A DNA stretch of 64,000 nt from a bacterium (GTDB lineage: Bacteria; Sumerlaeota; Sumerlaeia; SLMS01), in contig WGMQ01000003.1 in assembly GCA_016125005.1 (NCBI GenBank), forward strand, positions 62,001 through 126,000, read 5' to 3'. Below the pieces are notes generated by a model. That model made no database searches and was not told the DNA's origin. It saw nothing but the letters and a program-made list of their open reading frames with translations. Numbering within the stretch: position 1 is the first letter of the stretch; each line of letters opens with the position of its first letter. A program made the position numbers and the translations under genes. Of this stretch, positions 1-9,080 are shown piece after piece.

Positions 1-467
1 AGTACGAGTCGCTCGAGGCGCTCGCTGTTCTGCTTCTGCTCGTACGGACGATCGTCGGAGGCCCGCAGCACGGCGTGGAGTACCGTGCGGTTGTACTCGA
101 AATCCCGATCATGACCGTGGCGATGCCAGTCTGCGGACTCGACGTGGATCTCCACGTCGCCCTGGAGCACCTCGCCCGCCACGACGATGCGAGCGTCGAG
201 GAAATCCGGTCCGCGACCCGTGTTCCAACGGCCGGGCTCGAGTACCTGGACTGCCTTGCCGCTGGCAGTGGAGAGCTCGGCTCCGCGGAGCAGTTGATCG
301 GCCCAGATGGCCTGCACCAGTCGTTCATCGAGTGGCGCAGTGACGCGGGGAGTCTCCGAAGCCTCCGCGGCAGGAAGGCTCGCGGCCATCTGCAACGCGA
401 AGTCGCGATGGGCGGCCTGCCAGACCTCCTCGATAATTTCCGGTTCGAATCGCAAACTGCCGTCCAT
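1..467 (-). CDS. DUF2851 family protein, 3' part cut by window edge
   Basis: An open minus-strand frame starts at an ATG at 467 and runs off the left edge with 155 codons visible, so the C-terminus is missing. The visible part carries the hallmark stretch of DUF2851: a 'PGRWNTGRGPDFLDAR' block followed by 'GDVEIHVESADWHRHGHDRD' and a 'VLHAVLRA' strand. The acidic and histidine residues of that block (D, E, H, W..H.H) look like a metal or nuclease-like site, but the biochemical function of the family is not established. It diverges from the efflux operon starting at 626, leaving about 160 bp for promoters of both. Family assignment is from recognised motifs; function is left open. Confidence 0.75.
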   Translation of the reverse strand, partial: MDGSLRFEPEIIEEVWQAAHRDFALQMAASLPAAEASETPRVTAPLDERLVQAIWADQLLRGAELSTASGKAVQVLEPGRWNTGRGPDFLDARIVVAGEVLQGDVEIHVESADWHRHGHDRDFEYNRTVLHAVLRASDDRPYEQKQNSERLERLV

Positions 468-625
468 GTCCCGCCCCTGCGGAAGATATGCAACTAATGA
501 CGATACCGGACACGGTGTGAAGGAGAAAGCGCAGTATGACAAGATGGCGCGAAGGAATGGAGAGGGCAGGTCGTTGACTGTAAATGACGGCGGCAGCGCC
601 GTCATCCCAACCCCCAGCGGATCCA

Positions 626-1939
626 ATGAAGCGCACCCTGATTCCAATCATCCTCATCATCCTCATACTCGCCGCCGCGAGCGCGGCGTACCTTGCCGAC
701 AACAGCAGCTCGACGACCGAGGCACCGCCCCTGATCGACGTGAGGCGCGGCACCATCAAGACCACGGTCGACGCGTCGGGAACCGTGTATGCAGATCGCG
801 AAGTTGAGATCAAAGCCAAGGCCAGTGGCGAGATCGTTGAACTGCCGTTCGATGTGGGCGACCGCGTTAGGAAGGGCGACCTTCTTGTCAGGTTGGATCC
901 GATCGACGAGCAGCGGTCGCTGCGCAAGGCGGAGATCGCGACGTCCTCCACGCTGGCGCGGCTGGCCCAGGCGCGCATCGACGTTTCAACGGCGGAGCGC
1001 AATCTGGCCTCGAACCGAAGCCGTGCGGCCGCCAGCCTCGCTGCGGCCGAGGCAACCGCCGTCGACCGGCGACGGAAGGCAGAGCGTGCACTCGACCTCT
1101 ATGTCCGCAAACTCGCAAGCGAGCAGGAGCGCGACGAGGCGGTTTCCGCAGCCGCGACTGCCGACTCCGAGGTTGAGGGGGCGCGCATTCGGCTGACGGA
1201 ACTCGATACCGAGGAGCTCACCATCGAGCGCCTGAAGCGCGCTGTGGAGTTGGCCGAGGCGGATCGCGAGTCGGCGCGCATCTCCCAACTCGACGCACGG
1301 GAGCGACTAGCCGAAACGCAGATCTACGCGCCGATTGATGGAGTTGTCTCGGAGCTGAACGTCCAGGTGGGCCAGATCATTTCGTCGGCAATCAGCAACG
1401 TTGGTGGCGGCACGTCGGCGATGGTACTCAGCGACCTTGGCCGGATGTTTGTCTACGCGTCGGTGGATGAGACGGACGTCGGCAAGCTGGCCCTCGGTCA
1501 GACGGTGACGGTGCGGGCGGATGGCTACGGGGACGAGGAGTTCGTGGGCAAGGTGGAGCGAATCGCCGTGAAGGGCGAGGAGGTATCCAACGTGGTGACC
1601 TTCGAGGCGGGCATCCAGATCACCAGCGCGAATCGCACGAAGCTCAAGCCACAGATGACGGTCACCGCCTCCATATTGCTGGAGGAGCACAGTGACGTGA
1701 CGGTTGTGGCGAACGAAGCCCTGATTGAGGAGGGCGGACGAACCTTCGTCGAAGTTCAGGGGAGCGGTAATGCCACCGCTCGCCGAGTGATCACGACGGG
1801 ACTGACGGACGGGGTGGACGTTGAGGTGCTGACGGGCCTTCAACCGGGCGAGCGAGTCGTGAGCCAGGGCACCATCAAGAGCCGATGGACAGCGAAGTCC
1901 GAGCAGAAGAGCAGCCTGCCGCCACCGCCGGGGTTGTGA
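626..1939 (+). CDS. macA: MacA-like periplasmic adaptor (membrane fusion protein)
   Basis: HlyD/MacA-type adaptor expected to bridge an inner-membrane MacB transporter and a TolC-type channel. The ATG at 626 gives a short positive N-terminus followed by a strongly hydrophobic anchor (MKRTLIPIILIILIL). An upstream in-frame ATG at 584 would add 14 unconvincing residues. After the anchor come a lipoyl-like half-motif (GEIVELPFDVGDRVRKGDLL), a long alpha-hairpin of charged heptads at about residues 95-225, the second lipoyl half (YAPIDGVVSELNVQVGQ) and beta-barrel/membrane-proximal domains. The length of 437 residues is normal for the family. It is followed after 8 bp by the ATPase gene, then the permease and the TolC-like gene, so all four parts of one pump are together. 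The substrate (macrolide, peptide, lipoprotein or other) cannot be read from sequence. Confidence 0.88.
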   Translation: MKRTLIPIILIILILAAASAAYLADNSSSTTEAPPLIDVRRGTIKTTVDASGTVYADREVEIKAKASGEIVELPFDVGDRVRKGDLLVRLDPIDEQRSLRKAEIATSSTLARLAQARIDVSTAERNLASNRSRAAASLAAAEATAVDRRRKAERALDLYVRKLASEQERDEAVSAAATADSEVEGARIRLTELDTEELTIERLKRAVELAEADRESARISQLDARERLAETQIYAPIDGVVSELNVQVGQIISSAISNVGGGTSAMVLSDLGRMFVYASVDETDVGKLALGQTVTVRADGYGDEEFVGKVERIAVKGEEVSNVVTFEAGIQITSANRTKLKPQMTVTASILLEEHSDVTVVANEALIEEGGRTFVEVQGSGNATARRVITTGLTDGVDVEVLTGLQPGERVVSQGTIKSRWTAKSEQKSSLPPPPGL

Positions 1940-1947
1940 GGACGATC

Positions 1948-2628
1948 ATGAGCGACGTCATTACCGCACGTGACCTGCGCAGGACCTACCATGTGGGCGA
2001 CTCGACGATCAACGCGCTGGATGGAGTGAGCTTCTCCATCAAGCCGGGAGAGATGACCGCGATCCTTGGCAGCTCGGGCAGCGGCAAGAGCACGCTGATG
2101 CACATCCTCGGATGCCTGGATCGCTTTGATGCCGGAGAGTATCTGCTGGACGGGGTGAATGTCGCGACGCTGGGCGAAGATGAACTGGCGCGGATTCGCA
2201 ACGTGAAGATCGGCTTCGTATTCCAGACATTCAATCTGCTGCCGCGCACCTCGGCGCTCGAGAACGTGGAACTACCGCTGCTTTACGCCGGCCGGCGCCA
2301 GGCGAGGGAGCGCGCGGCGGAGATGCTTCGCCTGGTGGGTCTCGAATCCCGGATGGACCACGAGCCGAGCCAACTCTCGGGCGGACAACGCCAACGCGTT
2401 GCCGTGGCGCGGGCCCTCATCGGCGACCCGGCCCTCCTCCTTGCCGATGAGCCCACCGGCAACCTGGATACGAAGACCACAGACGAAATCCTTGGGCTCT
2501 TCCGCACACTTCACGAAACCGGTCGAACCATCGTCGTCGTCACACACGAGCCCGAGGTGGCGGCGGTCTGTGCCCGCCGCATCGTCCTGCGCGACGGGCG
2601 AGTGATCGAGGATTCAGGGAGCCCATAA
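1948..2628 (+). CDS. MacB/LolD-type ABC transporter ATP-binding protein
   Basis: ATPase subunit of a MacB-type transporter, here a separate polypeptide rather than fused to the permease as in E. coli MacB. Visible motifs are Walker A (GSSGSGKST), Q-loop ([18 protein letters not shown]), ABC signature ([15 protein letters not shown]), Walker B ([12 protein letters not shown]) and the switch histidine (VVVTHEPE). The start at 1948 is preferred because the conserved '[10 protein letters not shown]' strand follows directly; longer frames would reach back into the adaptor gene. 227 residues is the usual size. The gene ends one base before the permease ATG, so the two are translationally coupled. 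Confidence 0.92.
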   Translation: MSDVITARDLRRTYHVGDSTINALDGVSFSIKPGEMTAILGSSGSGKSTLMHILGCLDRFDAGEYLLDGVNVATLGEDELARIRNVKIGFVFQTFNLLPRTSALENVELPLLYAGRRQARERAAEMLRLVGLESRMDHEPSQLSGGQRQRVAVARALIGDPALLLADEPTGNLDTKTTDEILGLFRTLHETGRTIVVVTHEPEVAAVCARRIVLRDGRVIEDSGSP

Positions 2629-2629
2629 G

Positions 2630-3841
2630 ATGCTGCTAGTCACCATCCTCAAGGTCGCCCTCAAGAGCCTGATGGCGAACCGTCTACGCACGGTACTGGC
2701 CATGCTGGGAATCGTAATCGGTGTATCCTCGGTCATCGCCATGCTGGCCATCGGAGCGGGTGCTCAGACCTCAATCATGGGGCGCATCAATTCCATGGGA
2801 AGCAACCTGTTGATTGTTCGGTCGGGTCAGGCCAATCAACGAGGCGTGGCGACGGGAATCAACCAGCAAACACTGAAGGTGGCGGATGCCGAGGCAATTC
2901 TCGCGTCGGTCGGGGGGGTCAGCGCGGTAACCCCCGTGGTGCAGGGAAGCGTCCAGGCAAAGTACCTCAACAGGAACTCGCGAATCACCATGACGGGGGG
3001 TTCGCCCACCTACTTCAAGATCCGTAACTTCGAAATAGGGCAGGGGCGCAGCTTTACCGATCGTGAGGTCGATTCGCTCGCCCGCGTGACGGTCATTGGC
3101 CCCACCACCGCAAACGATCTCTTCGGCAAAGCGAACCCGATCGGCCAGGTCATCAAGCTGGACGGCCGCTCCTTCAGGATCATTGGCGTGACTAAATCCA
3201 AAGGGGACCAGGGCTGGTTCTCGCCCGACGATGCGGCGTATATACCATACTCCACGGCGATGGCCTTGATGCTCGGCGTGGACTATCTTCGGGAGATCGA
3301 CGTGGAACTGATCGATGGTGCCGACTCGGCAACAGCCGTGACGGGGATTACCCAGATGCTTCGCAGAAGGCACCACCTGTCTGCGGACGCCGAGAATGAC
3401 TTCAACATCAGCGATCAGGCCGACATCCTCAAGACGGCCTCCACCGTGTCGTCGTCGATCAAGTTGCTGCTGGGCGCCATCGCGGCCATCTCCCTCGTGG
3501 TGGGCGGCATCGGCATCATGAACATCATGCTGGTCACCGTCACAGAACGAACACGCGAGATCGGCATCCGAAAGGCAATCGGTGCCCGCCGACGCGACAT
3601 CATGGTACAGTTCCTGGTGGAGTCGATGGCACTCAGTGGGATCGGTGGCGTGATCGGCATCCTGATCGGCGCCTCCCTGGTGCTGTTCGTGAACCACTTC
3701 TTCGGCACCACAGGAGTGATCGAGACGAGCGCGGTGCTTCTCTCGACCGGGTTCTCCTTCGCCACCGGCATCTTCTTTGGAATCTACCCCGCCCGCAGGG
3801 CTGCTGCCCTCGACCCGATCGAATGTCTCCGCTACGAGTGA
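2630..3841 (+). CDS. MacB-like ABC transporter permease (FtsX fold)
   Basis: Inner-membrane permease of the MacB/FtsX family. There is an N-terminal transmembrane helix (LAMLGIVIGVSSVIAMLAIG), a large periplasmic MacB_PCD domain at about residues 45-270, then three C-terminal transmembrane helices. The diagnostic motif follows the second helix: 'IGIMNIMLVTVTERTREIGIRKAIGARRRDI', seen around residues 295-325. The end 'GIYPARRAAALDPIECLRYE' is the classic family C-terminus. It lies 1 bp after the ATPase and 4 bp before the TolC-like gene. MacB-type pumps act as mechanotransmitters, moving substrates from periplasm to outside; the cargo is unknown here. Confidence 0.93.
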   Translation: MLLVTILKVALKSLMANRLRTVLAMLGIVIGVSSVIAMLAIGAGAQTSIMGRINSMGSNLLIVRSGQANQRGVATGINQQTLKVADAEAILASVGGVSAVTPVVQGSVQAKYLNRNSRITMTGGSPTYFKIRNFEIGQGRSFTDREVDSLARVTVIGPTTANDLFGKANPIGQVIKLDGRSFRIIGVTKSKGDQGWFSPDDAAYIPYSTAMALMLGVDYLREIDVELIDGADSATAVTGITQMLRRRHHLSADAENDFNISDQADILKTASTVSSSIKLLLGAIAAISLVVGGIGIMNIMLVTVTERTREIGIRKAIGARRRDIMVQFLVESMALSGIGGVIGILIGASLVLFVNHFFGTTGVIETSAVLLSTGFSFATGIFFGIYPARRAAALDPIECLRYE

Positions 3842-3845
3842 TCCA

Positions 3846-5438
3846 ATGAAAGCTCCCCTGCACTGCGTCACATTTCTTCTGCTCGCCACATCACTTGGCT
3901 GCCACTATACCCCGCGATGGACTCCGGCAACCGTCCAACCTCCCGCGTCGCTTGAGACAGCGTTGCTGAATGCGGACGAGGCACGCGCCAAGACCTCTCC
4001 GCTCGATGACGATTCCACGCAGACGCTGCGGGTCTCCCGTGATGGGGCGATTCTCACGGCGCTGTCACGAAATCGTTCGCTGGCGGTCGAAAGGCTGAAC
4101 CCGGACATCGCGCGGACCTCCATCGCCGAGCAACGGGCCGCCTTCGACCCGTCCCTGCTGGGGACCACGACCACCGGCCGCTCGAGGACACTCCCGGCGG
4201 GCAGCGCCACTGACGGCGACGATGCCGCGGAGACCTCCACAGCGAGTGGCCAGTTGGAGCTGACCCAGGATTTTGCCACAGGCACCGCAGCGACGCTGAC
4301 CGGTGGACTCGCCCGCAGCCAGACCGACGGATCTGACGCGCGGTATAGCAGCGACTGGTCACTCAAGGTCTCGCAGTCGCTCCTACGCGGTGCCGGAACC
4401 GCCGTGAATCTGGTGGACCTGCGTCAGGCCAACAACAATGCGGCGATCAGCATGCACGCCCTTCGCGACACGGTGCTGAATCTAGTCCAGAGCACCGACG
4501 ACGCTTACTGGGATGTGGCCCTCGCGCACGAGACACGGCGCATCAGGGAAACGGCGCTAGAGGCCGCCCTCGAGCAGGAACGCACCATCCAGGCGCGTTT
4601 CGAGAATGGCAGCGCAACCGCAGCGGATCTGAGTTCCGCCCGTGCGGAAGTCGCGTCACGGCGCACCGACCTGATCGATGCGGAAGCCGGTCTTCGCAAC
4701 CGCACGCTCGAGTTGATCCGCCTGCTTTCACCTGAGACACCCGGCCAGTGGAACGCGCAGATCGAGCCGATCGACGCGCCGGATATCGTCGAGATCACCA
4801 ACGATCCGACGATCAGCGATCAACTAGCCATTGCCTACCGACCCGACCTTGCCCAGTCACGTCTTCAACTGGCCAACGCGGACCTCGAGGTCGTCCGAAC
4901 CCGCAACGGGCTTCTCCCGCAGCTGGACGGTTTTGCCTCCTACGGCCGCAACGGCTACGGTGAGAGCGTATCGCGGTCCTTCGACGATCTCGATTCGTCG
5001 CGCTATGACGAGTACGGCCTGGGCCTCGAGTTCCAGTACTCGCCCCTCAATCGGGCTGCCCGTGCGCGCGACCGCCGTGCGCGATTCCAGCGAATACAGG
5101 CCGAGGAATCGATCGCCAACCTGGAGGAACTGATCGCCTATCAGGTCCGGCGCGACATCGTCGCCATCGAGCAGCAATACGCCCGCATCGCCGCCACCAA
5201 GGTCCTGCTGGAAAGCCGCCGCGAACAACTGCGCACCGTGCAGGCCCGCTATGAGAATGGCAGCGCCACGCTCCTCGACGTGCTCGACATCCGAAGCGAC
5301 GCCGTCTCGGCGGAAGTCGATCTGATGAGCGCCCGGGTCGAATACATCAAGGCTCTGACGGCGCTCCATCGGGACGAGGGAACGCTGCTCGACCGACGCG
5401 GCGTCGGTATTGATCAGCCAAAAGAGAAGAAGAGCTAA
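3846..5438 (+). CDS. TolC-family outer membrane efflux protein, probable lipoprotein
   Basis: Outer-membrane channel partner of the preceding MacAB-like pump. The ATG at 3846 lies 4 bp after the permease stop and gives a signal sequence ending in a lipobox-like 'LATSLGC', so acylation at that Cys is likely. The body has the two repeated long-helix halves typical of the outer membrane efflux protein family. Each half contains the recurring phrase 'ARFENGSATAADL' / 'ARYENGSATLLDVL' at about residues 260 and 480, in helices that follow 'ALEQERTIQ' and 'SRREQLRTVQ'. 530 residues is a normal length. A strong hairpin with a T-tract follows (5465-5496), so this gene ends the operon. Confidence 0.9.
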   Translation: MKAPLHCVTFLLLATSLGCHYTPRWTPATVQPPASLETALLNADEARAKTSPLDDDSTQTLRVSRDGAILTALSRNRSLAVERLNPDIARTSIAEQRAAFDPSLLGTTTTGRSRTLPAGSATDGDDAAETSTASGQLELTQDFATGTAATLTGGLARSQTDGSDARYSSDWSLKVSQSLLRGAGTAVNLVDLRQANNNAAISMHALRDTVLNLVQSTDDAYWDVALAHETRRIRETALEAALEQERTIQARFENGSATAADLSSARAEVASRRTDLIDAEAGLRNRTLELIRLLSPETPGQWNAQIEPIDAPDIVEITNDPTISDQLAIAYRPDLAQSRLQLANADLEVVRTRNGLLPQLDGFASYGRNGYGESVSRSFDDLDSSRYDEYGLGLEFQYSPLNRAARARDRRARFQRIQAEESIANLEELIAYQVRRDIVAIEQQYARIAATKVLLESRREQLRTVQARYENGSATLLDVLDIRSDAVSAEVDLMSARVEYIKALTALHRDEGTLLDRRGVGIDQPKEKKS

Positions 5439-5464
5439 GTAGCAATCCAGAGTCGATCGCGCGG

Positions 5465-5496
5465 CGCGGTGCTTCCTCGGGGGCACCGCGTTTTTT
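5465..5496 (+). terminator. Intrinsic terminator of the efflux operon
   Basis: A perfect 8-bp stem CGCGGTGC (5465-5472) pairs with GCACCGCG (5483-5490), with a 10-nt loop, followed directly by six T (5491-5496). It lies 26 bp after the TolC-like stop. Confidence 0.9.
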
Positions 5497-5525
5497 CGTG
5501 CCCGAGCGCCAATCAATGACTCCAA

Positions 5526-5549
5526 TTGACACGCCAATGTTTCTATAAT
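5526..5549 (+). promoter_or_regulatory. Possible promoter elements before the NtrC-type gene
   Basis: A TATAAT hexamer (5544-5549) stands out in GC-rich DNA, 35 bp before the start codon. A TTGACA hexamer is present at 5526-5531, but the spacing of 12 nt is too short for a standard sigma-70 pair. Either only the -10 is used or the pairing is accidental. A consensus-like AGGAGG at 5572-5577 precedes the gene. Confidence 0.3.
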
Positions 5550-5583
5550 ACTCGCTGTATCAGAATGACTCCAGGAGGAAATC

Positions 5584-6933
5584 ATGAGCAAAACCATCAT
5601 GATCGTCGACGACGAAAAGAACACACGCGAGGGCCTCAAATGGGTCCTCGAGTCGACCGGCGCCGAGATCGTTCTGGCACAGGACGGCGAGCAGGCGCTC
5701 GTGCGCCTTGGCACCCAACCGGTTGATGTTATCCTCAGTGATCTCAAGATGCCGCGGGTCGACGGCATGGAACTGCTCGACCATGTGCGCGAGGAATTTC
5801 CCGAGACCGACTTCGTGATCCTGACCGGCCACGGCACGGTGGAGACGGCCGTCGAGGCCATGAAGAAGGGCGCCTTCGACTACCTCATCAAGCCGGTGAA
5901 CATCGAGGAGCTCCAGCTCCTCATTGAGCGCATCTTCGAACAGAAGGCCCTCAAGCAGGAGAACGAGCGACTGCGGCGCGAAGTGGATGATCGCTACGGA
6001 TTCGACTCGATCATCGGGCGCTCGGCGCCGATGGAGGGAGTCTTCGAGAAGGTGCGCCAGGTGGCCCCGACGCGCGCCAGCGTCCTCATCCAGGGGGAGA
6101 CCGGCACCGGCAAGGAGGTCATCGCCAAGGCGATCCACTTCAACAGCCCGCGTCGCCGGAAACCGTTCATCGCGGTCAATTGCGGCGCGCTGAGCCAGAC
6201 GCTGCTGGAATCGGAACTGTTCGGCCACGAGAAGGGGGCCTTCACCGGGGCGGTGAAACAGAAGCCCGGTCGCTTCGAGCTGGCCCACGGCGGCACCATC
6301 TTCCTGGACGAAATCGGCGAGACGACGCCGGAACTTCAGGTGCGGCTTCTCCGCGTACTCCAGGAGCAGGAGTTCGAGCGCGTCGGCGGCACCAAGCCCG
6401 TGAAGGTCGACGTCCGCGTGATCGCCGCCACGAACCGCGACCTGAAGAAGGAAGTGGACGCAGGCCGATTCCGCGAGGACCTGTACTATCGCCTCAACGT
6501 GATCCGCCTCGATCTGCCGCCGCTGCGCGAACGTCCGGACGACATCCCGCTGCTGGTACATCACTTCCTCAAGCACTTCTGCAAGGACCACGGGCGCGAC
6601 CTGGAGGTCTCGCCCAAGGCCATGTCGCTCCTCCAGAATCATATGTGGCCGGGGAACGTGCGCCAGCTCCGCACGGTGATGGAATCCGCCGTGATTCTCT
6701 CGACAGGGAAGGAGATCCTGCCCAAGAATCTCCCCGACGAAATCCGCAACGACGCGCAGCCCGCGAACTCCATCCGGCTGCGGGTCGGCATGACAGTGGC
6801 CGATGCGGAACGCGAGCTGATCCGCGCGACGCTGACAGAGCTTCAGGGAAACAAGGCCAAGGCAGCGCGCCTGCTGGGGCTGGGCCGCAAGACCCTTTAC
6901 CGCAAGCTGGAAGAGTACGAGATCGAGGCATGA
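5584..6933 (+). CDS. Sigma-54-dependent response regulator (NtrC family)
   Basis: Two-component transcription activator with three domains. The receiver (about 1-120) shows the acidic pair in 'MIVDDEKNT', the phospho-acceptor Asp in 'VILSDLKMP' and the Lys in 'YLIKPV'. The AAA+ domain (about 140-375) has Walker A 'GETGTGKE', the sigma-54-contacting 'GAFTGA', Walker B 'GTIFLDEIGE' and the arginine-rich 'RFREDLYYRLNVI'. The C-terminal Fis-type helix-turn-helix ends 'KAARLLGLGRKTLYRKLEEY'. The 449-residue length is typical. AGGAGG lies 6 bp before the ATG. No histidine kinase gene is nearby, so the cognate sensor is elsewhere. It heads a tightly overlapping six-gene run to lpxK. Confidence 0.94.
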   Translation: MSKTIMIVDDEKNTREGLKWVLESTGAEIVLAQDGEQALVRLGTQPVDVILSDLKMPRVDGMELLDHVREEFPETDFVILTGHGTVETAVEAMKKGAFDYLIKPVNIEELQLLIERIFEQKALKQENERLRREVDDRYGFDSIIGRSAPMEGVFEKVRQVAPTRASVLIQGETGTGKEVIAKAIHFNSPRRRKPFIAVNCGALSQTLLESELFGHEKGAFTGAVKQKPGRFELAHGGTIFLDEIGETTPELQVRLLRVLQEQEFERVGGTKPVKVDVRVIAATNRDLKKEVDAGRFREDLYYRLNVIRLDLPPLRERPDDIPLLVHHFLKHFCKDHGRDLEVSPKAMSLLQNHMWPGNVRQLRTVMESAVILSTGKEILPKNLPDEIRNDAQPANSIRLRVGMTVADAERELIRATLTELQGNKAKAARLLGLGRKTLYRKLEEYEIEA

Positions 6934-7202
6934 GCGACGAACGGGAAGAGACGGAAGAGGAGAAGCGCGCGCGGCGAGCCGTCCAGTTCGGCACCATGCG
7001 CAAGTTCCGCCACGGTGAGGCGGACGAGCAGCTTCTGGACGTGCAGTATTGGCTCTCCCGCAGCGTTGGCGAACGCCTAGAGGCGATCGAGATTCTTCGA
7101 GAAGCTCACTGGGGTGGCCCAGGATACTCCGAGAGGTTTAAAGCCAGCAGCAGCGCAAGCCACCCGCTTGTCTTTGGGACCGAGACGGAGACCTCCCCGT
7201 GA
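6930..7202 (+). CDS. Small conserved-looking hypothetical protein (90 aa)
   Basis: The ATG at 6930 overlaps the TGA of the regulator (ATGA), and the stop at 7200-7202 overlaps the GTG of the next gene (GTGA). These overlaps argue that it is translated. The N-terminus is very acidic and basic (MSDEREETEEEKRARRAVQF). The middle 'LDVQYWLSRSVGERLEAIEILREAHWG' resembles the short helical segment of small proteins often found next to nucleotidyltransferases. No such partner is present here. I do not recognise a function. It could be a modulator of the adjacent regulator or simply an operon passenger. Confidence 0.6.
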   Translation: MSDEREETEEEKRARRAVQFGTMRKFRHGEADEQLLDVQYWLSRSVGERLEAIEILREAHWGGPGYSERFKASSSASHPLVFGTETETSP

Positions 7203-8029
7203 GGCGCTGGTCCGTCATTCTGGTCTCTCCGAAGGAACCCGGCAACGTGGGCGGCATCGCCCGCGTGATGCGCAACTTTGGGCTCTCGACGCTTCGGATC
7301 GTGGAGCCGCGATGCGAGTTCGCCGGTTCCGATGCGCGGCGTTTCTCTGCGGGTGCAGCGGATGTGCTGCGAAACGCCACCGTGTTTAGCACATTGCGCG
7401 AGGCGATTGCCGACATGCAGCTCTCCGTCGCGCTGACGGGCGCCAGCGGGCGCCATCACCGGCTCGATTGCAACCGCCTGGTGCCGGAGGAAATGCTGCG
7501 CGGCAAGGAGGAGTACAAGCGCTGTGCCCTCGTCTTTGGCCGCGAGGAGCGCGGGATGGAGAGCGAGGAGCTGGAGGTCTGCGACTTCCGCTGGAGCCTC
7601 CCGACCAATCCTGACTTCCCGTCGCTCAATCTGGCCCAGGCGGCGGGTGTGGCGCTTTCCGGTGTCGCGGAAGCCGAACGGCTGCTCGGTCTTTCCGAGG
7701 TGGGACTTGGCATCGCCCCGTCGGGCAAGAGCCTCGGGCCACTCACCGGCATGGCGAACGGTGTCGACGATCAACCGCCCGCCAACGAGGAGGTCCGCCT
7801 GCTGGAGGACCACTTCCGCAGGCTCATGCTGCGCACCGGCTGGGACGACGGTCGTCGGCTTGTCGGTTCGCTGGCGAAGATTCGCAATGTGCTGCTCCGC
7901 GCGAACGCCACCCGCCGCGAGGTGAATCTCTTCCACGGCATTTGTCGCCAGGCCATTGCCGCCCTCGATCATCCTGAACGATTTGCTTCCAACCCTGATG
8001 CCGAAAAGGACGACCGTACAGATGTATAG
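7199..8029 (+). CDS. trmJ: TrmH/SpoU-family RNA 2'-O-methyltransferase, TrmJ-like
   Basis: SPOUT-class methyltransferase, probably methylating the 2'-O of the anticodon-loop nucleotide of tRNA with S-adenosylmethionine. The N-terminal motif 'VILVSPKEPGNVGGIARVMRNFG' is the SpoU motif 1 (N..G...R). 'ALVFGREERGM' is motif 2, and 'LPTNPDFPSLNLAQA' is motif 3 of the knotted SAM pocket. A C-terminal helical extension (about 190-276) fits TrmJ. It begins with GTG overlapping the preceding gene by 4 bp. It ends 'GTA TAG' inside a copy of the genomic octamer described in the findings, overlapping the next start by 8 bp. Confidence 0.88.
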   Translation: MRRWSVILVSPKEPGNVGGIARVMRNFGLSTLRIVEPRCEFAGSDARRFSAGAADVLRNATVFSTLREAIADMQLSVALTGASGRHHRLDCNRLVPEEMLRGKEEYKRCALVFGREERGMESEELEVCDFRWSLPTNPDFPSLNLAQAAGVALSGVAEAERLLGLSEVGLGIAPSGKSLGPLTGMANGVDDQPPANEEVRLLEDHFRRLMLRTGWDDGRRLVGSLAKIRNVLLRANATRREVNLFHGICRQAIAALDHPERFASNPDAEKDDRTDV

Positions 8030-9080
8030 ATTTCTATCCGCATTACTGCTCCTCGTGGCCATGGCCGGTCTGTCATCCTGTGCACACGACGCCCCGCCAC
8101 GGTGGCGCGCCATCTCCCTCGCCGATTCCCGCGTCATCTCGGAAGAACCGCGTCCTGTCAAAAGCCTATCCGTCCTCGCAAAGCGCGTAAGCCAGAAGGC
8201 CGTTGAGGAGAAGGGTGCTGGGTTCGTCAAGCCCGAGGAAGTGTGGACAACCATCCTCGACCTACGCGACGTTCGCGATCCGCGCATTGGATCCTATCAG
8301 GGCGATGAGCCCGTCTATCCGGCCAGCGTGGTAAAGCTCTGCTACATGGTCACGGCGATGGACATGGTCGCGACGGGGCGCCTGACCTACGACAAGGCAC
8401 TTCGCAGTGATCTATACAGGATGATTGTCTTTTCCGACAACAAGGCCACCAACGCGATCCTGGATCGTATCGCCAACACAAACTTCGGGCCGACCCTGAC
8501 CGGTGACGCCAAGGAGTCGTTCGAGTGGAAGCGTCGCGTCTCCGCCCGCCACATGAGCCAGCTCGGTCTGGAGGGTCTCTTCCCCATCAACAAGACCTTC
8601 GATGAGGACATTCCCTTCTATGGCCGTGACGTCGCCGCGCTCGGCGATCGGGCCGGGGACAATTACGAGAACTCGAACATGCTGACGACCGACGAAACAG
8701 CGCGCCTCCTATACCTGATCTGGAATCGCGCCGTTGTCTCGCCGGAGGCTTGCGAGGCGATGCTGAAGATCATGAAGCGCGACGGCGTGAAGTCGCGTAC
8801 CTACTTCAGCAAAATCGTCCCGGTCGGCGGCACGCTCTACTCGAAGAGCGGCTTCGCAGGCCCATGCCGCCATGACGCGGGCATTTTCGTGCTGCCGAAC
8901 GGCCGCACCGTTATCATCGTCTGCTTCTCCAAGTTTCGGATTCCGAAGGGCGCCGAGTCCGATGGCCCTCCACCGGTGATCGAGCATGTCGCCGAGCTCG
9001 CCCTTGAGGAACTGATGAAGACCGATGGCGAGCTCGATAACGCCACACGCGACCGGGTGCCCGGACAGAACAACAGATGA
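8022..9080 (+). CDS. Class-A beta-lactamase-like serine hydrolase lipoprotein
   Basis: Predicted lipoprotein: the ATG at 8022 gives 'MYRFLSALLLLVAMAGLSSC' with a lipobox ending at Cys20. The domain resembles penicillin-recognising serine hydrolases (PF13354 type). The nucleophile motif is S-V-V-K in 'YPASVVKLCY' (about residue 100), an SDN-like motif is in 'FSDNKATN', and 'YSKSGF' corresponds to KTG/KSG. The spacing is larger than in true class A beta-lactamases. The 'Glu166' loop is not obvious, so an esterase or peptidoglycan-related role is as likely as resistance. It overlaps TrmJ by 8 bp and gluQ by 4 bp. Confidence 0.75.
   Translation: MYRFLSALLLLVAMAGLSSCAHDAPPRWRAISLADSRVISEEPRPVKSLSVLAKRVSQKAVEEKGAGFVKPEEVWTTILDLRDVRDPRIGSYQGDEPVYPASVVKLCYMVTAMDMVATGRLTYDKALRSDLYRMIVFSDNKATNAILDRIANTNFGPTLTGDAKESFEWKRRVSARHMSQLGLEGLFPINKTFDEDIPFYGRDVAALGDRAGDNYENSNMLTTDETARLLYLIWNRAVVSPEACEAMLKIMKRDGVKSRTYFSKIVPVGGTLYSKSGFAGPCRHDAGIFVLPNGRTVIIVCFSKFRIPKGAESDGPPPVIEHVAELALEELMKTDGELDNATRDRVPGQNNR

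Noticed and set aside
5526-5549. Standard sigma-70 promoter TTGACA/TATAAT
   Set aside because: The spacer is only 12 nt; listed as low-confidence elements rather than as a promoter.
4857-6642. Long minus-strand frames opposite the TolC-like and NtrC-type genes
   Set aside because: Antisense shadows; the plus-strand genes have full sets of family motifs, and the shadows cross the terminator at 5465-5496.
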